From positions 1 to 56,882 of the forward strand of contig JAPLNP010000235.1 of NCBI GenBank assembly GCA_026401055.1: a DNA stretch of 56,882 bases. The letters run 5' to 3'. The notes beneath the pieces were generated by a model. The model was not told the origin of the DNA. It did no database searches and saw nothing but the letters and a program-made list of their open reading frames with translations. Positions 24,642 through 31,699 of the stretch are shown here, piece by piece (within the stretch, counting starts at the first letter, position 1; each line of letters opens with the position of its first letter). The stretch is from Planctomycetia bacterium (GTDB lineage Bacteria > Planctomycetota > Planctomycetia > Pirellulales > Thermoguttaceae). The position numbers and the translations under genes are program-made.

Positions 24642-24701
24642 CTTGCGCAACAGCCGCGAGGCGGAAGCCCGCGGTTGGCGCCGCGCTGCGTTTTCCGCTT
24701 T

Positions 24702-24950
24702 CTACTCCGGCTCGCGCCATTGGGCGTCGTAGGGGAGCGAGAAGAGCATCTGGAGTGTTTCGGCGCGGTTGGCGTCGGGCGAGGCGAGCCGTTCGAGGCT
24801 TTGTTGGATCTTCTGCCGCCGCGGGTCGTCGGCGACGGAGCCTTCGGCGCGATCGAGGCGATCCAACCCGGCGGCCAAGTCAATCAGTCGTGCCCGAAGC
24901 GTGAGGAACTCCCGATCGAGCGTTTCAGAGGCGGAAGGGGCGGCAGACAT
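24702..24950 (-). CDS. small conserved helical protein of unknown function
   Basis: 82 aa if started at 24950; an in-frame ATG at 24962 adds four residues and neither has a clear Shine-Dalgarno. The sequence (FLTLRARLIDLAAGLDRLDR, AEGSVADDPRRQKIQQSLERL, ending YDAQWREP) is highly helical and charged, with no signal or membrane segment. I recall proteins of this length and composition as conserved in planctomycetes, but no function is known to me. It is separated from the TatD-like gene by 151 bases containing repeats. Confidence 0.6.
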   Translation of the reverse strand: MSAAPSASETLDREFLTLRARLIDLAAGLDRLDRAEGSVADDPRRQKIQQSLERLASPDANRAETLQMLFSLPYDAQWREPE

Positions 24951-25135
24951 AATGGTTCTCATGCGGATCGACGGATACGGTAGTTCAGCGTGGCTCCGAA
25001 GAAATGTACCTCGTCATGGGAAGTGTCTAATGCATTTAGAGAGGGGTGTGACTGGTGCCACTCACCTAGTTTCAGGCAATTGGAGGAAAAAATCAAGCGG
25101 CGACATCGGGATAGCCGTTCGGGGATATGGGGTAA

Positions 25136-26836
25136 ATGGGTGGAGACTGCGGGCTAGACTGTAGTAGTGGTGACGACGGGCCGATCCTAGAGAGGTTGGG
25201 TTCTCCCGAACAAAGGTGGGTGCGCGTGGTGAGCGAAGGGCTGAAGACGACGCTGGAACTGCTCGCGACGAGCGAGAACGAGGCGGCGATCCAGGTACTC
25301 CTGCCCGGGCTGGACTCGCCGATCGAGCGGATTCGCGACGACGCGCTGGGGGCCATCCTCGCGCGGCGCAGCGCGGCCGGCCACCGGGAGGTGGTCCGGC
25401 GCCTGCACCAGCTCGACGACCGTCGCAAGGCGATCGTCCGGGAGCGGGGCGTCTCGATGACGCAGGCACTTCGCGAGTCGCTGTTGAGCGCCGACCGGCA
25501 GACGTGTCAAAACGCCTGCGACGTGGCCCTCTGGTTCCACGAGTACGATCTGATCCCCACGTTGCTCCACGCGCTGGGCGACCAAGGCAATCCGAATGGG
25601 ACGGTCCTGGGAGCGACCTTGATCGGGCTGGCCGACGGTCTCTACGCGGAACTGGCCGGCGAAGGCAACGACCGGTCGCGGCGCGACCCCGAGTTGATCC
25701 GAGAGCACGCGGTTTCGGCGTTGGAGTCCTCGGTCGAGCGGTTTGGCGGCCATCTGCGCCGCGAGGTGATCGAGGCCTTCTTGATCCTGGTTCACCCGGA
25801 CAACGCGGTCCTGAGGCTGATTCTCGGCGATCCCTTCCACGCGGCGTTTGCGACCATGGTGAACGCCCTGGCCAAGAGCGACCGCGGGGGCGTGCCGCGG
25901 CTGTTGCTGGCGTGCCTGGATGACCCGAACGCGCCGAGCGTCGTCTTCTCGGTAATCGGCAATCGCTCGGACGCGCGGTTTGTCCACTTCTTGCTGCGGA
26001 AGATCGGCCTCGAGCCGTCGGAGGCGATGGCGAGGAACTTGAAGCGGGTCGGGACGATCGGCTGGCTGGATCGTTGCGAGGCGATGCTCGACGCCCTGGA
26101 CGACGCCCAGCAGCACGCGGCGGTGAAGTTCGTGATGGCCGCGGGCGTTCCGCGATCGCGGGCCCAAGGAATGATCGAGCACGTGTTGATCCACGGCAAG
26201 ACGGGCGGACGGCGCGCGGCGTCCGAGGCGCTGGCCGAGTTCCACGGCGCGCGGGCCAACGCCCGGGCACTGGCGGCGCTCGCCGACGACGACCCGCGGG
26301 TCCAGGCCAACGTGATCGCGCAGTTGCGGGGTCGGAGGATACCCGGCGCGCTCGCGCGGCTGATCGAATTGGCCGACAGCCCGCACGCCGTGGTTCGCCA
26401 GGCGGTTCGCCGGAGCCTCGAAGAATTTACGTTCGAGCGGTACTTCGGGGTTTTTGACACGCTCGACGACCAGTCGCAGCGGACGACGGGGATACTGGCC
26501 AAGAAGATCGATCCGCACGCGATTGCCCGTCTGCGACACGAGCTCGTATCGAGAATGCGGACGCGGCGTCTGAGAGCGTTGCGGATCGTCCAGGCGATTG
26601 ACGCGATCGACGCCACGGAGCCGCTGGTGATCGGCGCGCTGGTGGACGAGGACCATTTCGTGCGTCTTGAGGCGGTCAACGCCCTGGCCGGATCGGACTC
26701 CCAGGCCGCCGGCGAGGCCCTGCGCCAGGCGTCGGAGGACCGCAGCCAGGCGGTCGCCGACGCGGCACGCCGGATCCTCCAGCGGCGGGAGAAATCGGCC
26801 CGCCCGGGACGGCAACGCGCCGAGACGGGAAGGTAG
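25136..26836 (+). CDS. HEAT-repeat protein
   Basis: 566 aa of tandem alpha-helical repeats across nearly the whole length: RRLHQLDDRRKAI, LLACLDDPNAPSVVFSV, EALAEFHGARANARALAAL, DDDPRVQANVIAQLRGRRIP, ADSPHAVVRQAVRRSLEEF and DEDHFVRLEAVNALAGS. There is no signal peptide. Such scaffolds usually bind other proteins. The start is uncertain: ATG 25136 follows GGGGTAA, while GTG 25229 follows AAGGTGGG and would remove a poorly structured N-terminus. The stop is 4 bases before a small membrane-protein gene, so the two are co-transcribed and may work together. Confidence 0.75.
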   Translation: MGGDCGLDCSSGDDGPILERLGSPEQRWVRVVSEGLKTTLELLATSENEAAIQVLLPGLDSPIERIRDDALGAILARRSAAGHREVVRRLHQLDDRRKAIVRERGVSMTQALRESLLSADRQTCQNACDVALWFHEYDLIPTLLHALGDQGNPNGTVLGATLIGLADGLYAELAGEGNDRSRRDPELIREHAVSALESSVERFGGHLRREVIEAFLILVHPDNAVLRLILGDPFHAAFATMVNALAKSDRGGVPRLLLACLDDPNAPSVVFSVIGNRSDARFVHFLLRKIGLEPSEAMARNLKRVGTIGWLDRCEAMLDALDDAQQHAAVKFVMAAGVPRSRAQGMIEHVLIHGKTGGRRAASEALAEFHGARANARALAALADDDPRVQANVIAQLRGRRIPGALARLIELADSPHAVVRQAVRRSLEEFTFERYFGVFDTLDDQSQRTTGILAKKIDPHAIARLRHELVSRMRTRRLRALRIVQAIDAIDATEPLVIGALVDEDHFVRLEAVNALAGSDSQAAGEALRQASEDRSQAVADAARRILQRREKSARPGRQRAETGR

Positions 26837-26840
26837 CATC

Positions 26841-27284
26841 ATGGACGCGTGGGTAATGCAGCTCGTTCTGTTGGCCGAAGAGGGCCACCTCGAGAGCGCC
26901 GGCAAACATGCCCGAAAGCCGGCCTCGCTCAGCAGCGAGCAAGGGTTGCTGCTCGCGGTGGTGTTCGTGCTGGCCGTGGCGGGGGTTGCCGCGTGGTCGT
27001 CGTACTTGGAGCGCCGGGCGCGATCGCGGCGCAACAGCCCGTGGCGACTCTTCTGGGAGCTTTGTCAGGCGCACTGCTTGCCGTGGCGGGACCGCTGGAC
27101 GCTATGGCAGGTGAGCCGGCACCAGCGATTGGCCGATCCCGCGAGGGTCTTCCTGGAACCGCAACGGTTGGAGCCGGCGAACCTGAGCCCGGCGCTGCGG
27201 CACCGGTCGGCGCGGGTGGCGTCGCTGCGGACGCGGCTGTTTGCGGGCGTTTCGGAGCGCGGTGATTCATCACCGCTTTCTTGA
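26841..27284 (+). CDS. single-pass membrane protein downstream of the HEAT-repeat gene
   Basis: 147 aa. A transmembrane helix at about residues 34-54 (EQGLLLAVVFVLAVAGVAAW) is followed by a basic cytoplasmic region rich in Arg and Trp (RRARSRRNSPWRLFWELCQA, LPWRDRWTLWQVSRHQRLAD). I do not recognise the family. The four-base gap to the HEAT-repeat gene implies translational coupling; a membrane anchor for the HEAT scaffold is a reasonable guess. The preceding stop (GAAGGTAG) includes a usable Shine-Dalgarno. Confidence 0.65.
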   Translation: MDAWVMQLVLLAEEGHLESAGKHARKPASLSSEQGLLLAVVFVLAVAGVAAWSSYLERRARSRRNSPWRLFWELCQAHCLPWRDRWTLWQVSRHQRLADPARVFLEPQRLEPANLSPALRHRSARVASLRTRLFAGVSERGDSSPLS

Positions 27285-27333
27285 GTTGCCTGAGATGGCG
27301 GATGCGTCGCGACGCACCACGAATCCTCAACAG

Positions 27334-27368
27334 CCCTCACCCCGGCCCTCTCCCGGAAGGAGAGGGAG
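27334..27368 (+). repeat. dispersed repeat family E
   Basis: CCCTCACCCCGGCCCTCTCC continuing CGGAAGGAGAGGGAG, with a short hairpin CCCTCTCC/GGAGAGGG. A close copy is at 29152-29187. Confidence 0.7.
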
Positions 27369-27389
27369 CACCATCGAACCCGATCGAGC

Positions 27390-28808
27390 CTAGAACGTGC
27401 TCCCGCCGCTGCTGCGCGGGGGCACACGCGGCTTGAAGACCTCGCTGATCTTCGCCCCGGAGACGGCGGGCGTTCGCCCAGCGGGGACGGGCATCTTCCC
27501 GCCGCCGCCGGCAAAATCGAGGACCTGGGACTCCCGGCGCCAGCCCATCCGATCGAGGAACTTGTCCAGCGTGATCGTCTCCACCCGCAGACTCTTCGCG
27601 TCGCCGGTCATCATGCTGAAATCAGCGATCAGCGCGGCCGACGAGGCGGCGTCCGGTTTCTCACCCTCGATGAGGTACCGGGTATCCAGCGTCATCTTGC
27701 CGCGACGCTTCCCCTCGGCGTCGAGTGGGGCGTCGACCACGCCGCCGTTCATTTCGATCAGGGTGCAGAGTCGCCGCAATTCCTCCGGGTCGAATCGGCC
27801 GTCGCCGTTGAGGTCGACAAGCCCGGCAATCGCAAAGTGACGCTTCTCGCCGAGGCTCCAGACGGGCGTGAAGATTTTGTCGCCGGGGACGATGGGGTTG
27901 GCGGGCTCGTCGTCGAGGACTCGCGCTTTGGCGAGATGGTTGTCGAGCACCTCGGTCACCTCGATGCTGGCCTTCTTGCCGATCTCGGTCATGTCGCCCG
28001 TCCCCGCGGCAAAGACGCTGAAGGTGGTCTGCGGGCGCAGGGCATCGGCGCGCCCCAGATCGATCCACACGACGCCCTGATGCTGGTTGACCCAGCGGAC
28101 CTCGCCCTGGAACTTGTCGGGGCTTTCGGTGTTCCCCTTGTCGATAATCTCCTTGGCCGCCTGGTAGCTGTCGCCTAACTTCTTCGCGTCGCCGGTGGCC
28201 GCGGCGAGTTTGGCGTTCAGATCGGTCTGGGCCGCGTCGCTGTCCTTGCGGGTCTGTTTAACGGTACCGTCCATTTTGGCCAGATCGTCTTCGAGCTTCT
28301 TGCGGTCGGCGCCGAACTTTTCGATCTCGCCCTGCTTATCCTGTTCGGCCTTCTTGGCGGCTTGGTCGTGCTTGGCCATCTCGCCCGTCATTCTCTCGGT
28401 CTGGGCGGCCAGTTGGGCCTTGAGCTGCGCGACGGTGGCCTGTTCGTTCGTCAGCGACTCGTCTTTCTCCTCGAGCGCCTTGGCCAAACGCTCGATCGCC
28501 GGGCGATAGAACTGCATCTCCTTCGGATAGGTCTTGGCAAACTTGTCCATGTCGCCGTTGAACTTCTCGCGGATCGACTCGTTCGTGTCGGTCGGCGCAA
28601 AGCCCATCATCCCCTTGAGCTCTTCCACCCGCGCGATTGCCTCGCGAGCGGCGTCGGAGGACTCCTTCCCTTTCTGGTCGGTGGCGGTCGCTCGCCTGTC
28701 AGCCTCGCGGTACTGGCTGAAGAAAATGAACGTGCTGACGCCGAAGACGATCGTCAGCAGGACGAAAACGATCATCGCGATTTGCAGACCCTGGGTTTCG
28801 CGCGCCAT
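27390..28808 (-). CDS. membrane-anchored coiled-coil protein with FlgT-like and EF-hand-containing C-terminal domains
   Basis: 472 aa. An N-terminal transmembrane helix (~residues 8-30, IAMIVFVLLTIVFGVSTFIF) is followed by a long charged coiled coil (~35-245; AQLKAQLAAQTERMTGEMAK, KKAEQDKQGEIEKFGADRKK). Residues ~255-330 (GEVRWVNQHQGVVWIDLGRA, LRPQTTFSVF, VEVTEVLDNHLAKARVL-like) resemble an FlgT C-terminal domain. A calcium-binding-type loop, DLNGDGRFDPEEL, lies near residue 352, in a region reminiscent of a BRCT-like fold. The C-terminus is Pro/Gly-rich. ATG 28808 follows AAGGAG. A strong promoter at 29000-29028 drives it, with a ~185-base leader. A structural role at the envelope is inferred. 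Confidence 0.72.
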   Translation of the reverse strand: MARETQGLQIAMIVFVLLTIVFGVSTFIFFSQYREADRRATATDQKGKESSDAAREAIARVEELKGMMGFAPTDTNESIREKFNGDMDKFAKTYPKEMQFYRPAIERLAKALEEKDESLTNEQATVAQLKAQLAAQTERMTGEMAKHDQAAKKAEQDKQGEIEKFGADRKKLEDDLAKMDGTVKQTRKDSDAAQTDLNAKLAAATGDAKKLGDSYQAAKEIIDKGNTESPDKFQGEVRWVNQHQGVVWIDLGRADALRPQTTFSVFAAGTGDMTEIGKKASIEVTEVLDNHLAKARVLDDEPANPIVPGDKIFTPVWSLGEKRHFAIAGLVDLNGDGRFDPEELRRLCTLIEMNGGVVDAPLDAEGKRRGKMTLDTRYLIEGEKPDAASSAALIADFSMMTGDAKSLRVETITLDKFLDRMGWRRESQVLDFAGGGGKMPVPAGRTPAVSGAKISEVFKPRVPPRSSGGSTF

Positions 28809-28999
28809 GAACTGAATGCTCCTTTCAAGCCGGGTTCCGCGTCGAAGTGGGGAGCCTCGGGCTCGTCCTACGTGAGAAGTGCCTCTTCCCGAATGGGATC
28901 CATCCCGTCGGGCCGGGAGAATCGACCTGTTCATCCGACCGGCGCCGCCCCGGCGTCCTGAGCTTCCGGGGCGATTGCGGACGTGAACTCCAGAACTCG

Positions 29000-29028
29000 A
29001 TTGTAAACAGCCGGAAAACCGCTGTCAA
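29000..29028 (-). promoter_or_regulatory. strong predicted promoter of the coiled-coil protein gene
   Basis: On the minus strand: TTGACA (29028-29023), exactly 17 bases, TACAAT (29005-29000). The start would be near 28993, giving a leader of about 185 bases before ATG 28808. Confidence 0.65.
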
Positions 29029-29151
29029 CGAAAAACCCCCCCAGCTTGGGAGAGCAACCGGGATGAGACGCCATGCCGCTCGATCAACCTCCCTCTTCCT
29101 CTCGGCGGGGGTCGGGATGAGGGGCGGCTGGGTCGATTATCAAAGGTGAAT

Positions 29152-29187
29152 CCCTCACCCCAACCCTCTCCCAGAGGGAGAGGGGAC
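29152..29187 (+). repeat. dispersed repeat family E, second copy
   Basis: CCCTCACCCCAACCCTCTCC continuing CAGAGGGAGAGGGGA. Compare 27334-27368. Confidence 0.7.
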
Positions 29188-29245
29188 TTGATTCGCCGTC
29201 CTGCGCAAACGGTGTTGACCCCGGGGACGAATGGTCAATCCGGCG

Positions 29246-31531
29246 TTAGCGGACCTCGAATGCCATGTAAGACGGATTACTGGCCCCCCAGATGTCCATC
29301 GCCTTGACCCCGCACGCCTTGAAAACCAACTTGGACGAGGAGTCGTCCGCCCGGACGACGGGGTTTGCCGACTTGATCTGCCGGGGGTCGGCCCACTCCG
29401 TCTCCGATTGCGGCTGGTACGACCGCCACGCGAGGCCGGTCGCGATGGTTTGGCCCTTTTCCGAAAGGATTACGCAACAAAAGCCCTTCGCGCCCCCGCG
29501 ATCGCCGACGCGAACCGTGATGACGTCGCGCTTCGCGAAGGCGAAGTCCTGGGCGAAAAGCCGGGCGGGGTCCTGGCCGCGGAGGATTTCTTCGCCGTTG
29601 ACGCACATGACGAACTCGTCATCGGCGGCGGCGAAGACCCGGCACTGGATCGTCCGCCCTCGTTTCGGCGTTTGACCGGGGGTCTTGGACGCGCCGGGCT
29701 TGTCGAGCAAGTCGCCCAGTCCCGCGCGGTGAAGCCCGCCGGCCGTCGAAGCCGGCTCGGGGATTTCTTCCAGGCGACCGTTTAGCTTCTCTTTAACGGA
29801 ATCGGCCACCCGCGGCAACGCCGTGCGGTACCAATGGCCGGCGCGGCGCAACAGCGGCTCCTTGTCCGCGGGCTTCGTCTGTTGGGCCAGGTCCCACCAG
29901 GCGTCGCCCAGCGCGACCTGATCGTCGGGCGCCGCCGGCGGCGCGTCGAGTTACCGCCCGGCCAGCGATTGAAACGGGGGGTCGCTTCCGTCGCGCAAAT
30001 GCGGCAGCCCGACCGACCACTCGTCGCGCTCGAAACAGTGCCAGCGGCCCAGCAGCAGATGGGCGTCACCGTCGGTCGGCGCGGTCTTGAGCGTCTCGGC
30101 GGCCTGCTGGACCGCCTGATACTGCTTGCGGAGTCGCTGAATCTCGTCGTGGAGCCGCTTGGCCCACGCCCGGAAATCCTTGCCTTGCGCGCGTTTGCAC
30201 GCCTCGTGGACCGCTCGGGCCAGTTCGGCGGCGTCATCGTAGCGGTTGGCGCCGGCGGCCTGGTCGAGAACCGGTTCGACCTCCAGGGCCAATGAGCGAA
30301 TCGAGCCCGCGTCCTTGGCGCCTTTGGCAAACGTCGTGAGTCCGTCCAGCCGCTCGGCGAGCACATCGACGTCGAACTCGTCGGCCCGGGCGTTGACCGC
30401 GCGGAGCATCAACGCCGCGTCGCTGCCGTCGCGCGCCGCCTCGGCGGCCTTGTCGAGCAGGACGAAACGCTCGTCGGCGTCGCAGTCGGGCCGGGCGGCG
30501 CGCTGGAGCAGTTCCTCGGCCAGCTTGGTTTGTTCGTCCGGCGTTCTGCTCTTCGAGAAATGGAAGGTGTCCTCCGCCTGCCCCGCGATCCGCTTGCGAA
30601 CCTCGTCCGACGGCGGCGGCCGCTTGGCCTTGGCCTCTTTCGGCCCGGGGGCCTCCTTCGTTGGCACACTGCCCGGCCGGTGGTCCTCTTCGTCAAACCC
30701 CAGCGGCGACGCGGATGGGTCGGAGAAGGGCGACGGGGCGTTCGCCTCGGGCGGATTCCCCGCCGCATGGTCCGGAGACGCGCCAACGCTTACGGCCGGA
30801 GGCGCCTTGTCGGACGCCTGCGCCGTGGGCGGTTCCATGCCGCCGGGCGAAGTCGTCGGCGACGGCGGGGCCGTGGTCGAATCCGGATGGGGTCCTGGAT
30901 CGGGGTTCGGCGCGGTCGGCTCCGAGAGCGTCGGGCCGGTCGGGGAACCCGCCGGGCCGGGCGCGTGGGGTCGTCTTGCGCCGACCTCGCCCCAGATGAA
31001 CACCCCCAACGCGATGAGTCCAGCCAGCACGATGCCGCCAAGAACAAGAATGCGGCGCACCACCTTGCGCTTTCGCTTCAGCGGCGTCACACGCGAGTGG
31101 ACGGCCGAGGGGTCTTGCTCGGTCTTGCGGAACAGCCGGCTCAACTCGGCGTCGACTGGCCCGGCGGCGACCGGCGGCGCGGGCGGGGTGGTCGCGGCCT
31201 GCCGCAGTGCGGCGTCGTAGGCGGCCTTCTTCTGGGCATTGAGCAGACACACCCGGGCGGCGGCTACCTCGTTCAGCAGCGTCTGGGATGCCGCCGCATG
31301 GACGCCCGTCTGAAACGTCCTCAGATGGGTCATCTGGCGATCGGCGGCGTGCTCGATCACCAGCGGATCGTCCTCAAACAGGGCGATCCCGAGGAGCCGA
31401 TAACGATCCGGCGGCTGTTCGGCGAGCGGGATGCCGAGCCACTGGTGGTAGGCGTTGAACTCCGTCAAGGTTTTCGCTCCCGCATCGTGGCCCCGTGGGC
31501 ATGACGCGACGTTGTGCTCGGACACGCCCAA
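29246..31531 (-). pseudogene. J-like-domain membrane protein interrupted by one in-frame stop
   Basis: The reading frame runs from 31531 to 29951 (526 codons), hits TAA at 29953-29951, and continues in the same frame with LDAPPAAPDDQVALGDAWWD to the stop at 29246. The N-terminus (FNAYHQWLGIPLAEQPPDRY, then AAARVCLLNAQKKAAYDAAL) is the DnaJ-like domain common in planctomycetes. A transmembrane helix (RRILVLGGIVLAGLIALGVF, ~160-180) is followed by a Pro/Ser-rich linker. A repeat region (RAADEFDVDVLAERLDGL-like) and, after the stop, a C-terminal domain (FAAADDEFVMCVNGEEILRG) complete it. Since composition and domain continuity are normal on both sides, this looks like a single nonsense change (for example GAA to TAA) in an otherwise intact gene, or a base-calling error. 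The start codon is also unsure (TTG 31531 or GTG 31525). Confidence 0.75.
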
Positions 31532-31624
31532 TACTACTATGGTTGACTACGCGGGGGTGGAATTCAAGGGGGGTCTGATCTCGGTGGGCCTCGGCGGCCT
31601 CGAACCACCCTACATGCGAGCCGC

Positions 31625-31654
31625 TTGACATCCGGGCGGGGGTAGTCGTAGCAT
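31625..31654 (+). promoter_or_regulatory. predicted polA promoter
   Basis: TTGACA at 31625-31630, 18-base spacer, TAGCAT at 31649-31654. It lies 46 bases before the polA ATG at 31700. Confidence 0.45.
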
Positions 31655-31699
31655 ATACCATTGTGTGTCTCCTCCCTCTCCCGCCCGCACGGATGACCA

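Larger units (their letters stand above)
28809..29245. other. intergenic region upstream of the coiled-coil gene
   Basis: 437 bases with no supported gene. They hold the coiled-coil gene's leader and promoter (29000-29028, minus) and repeat family E (29152-29187). Confidence 0.55.
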
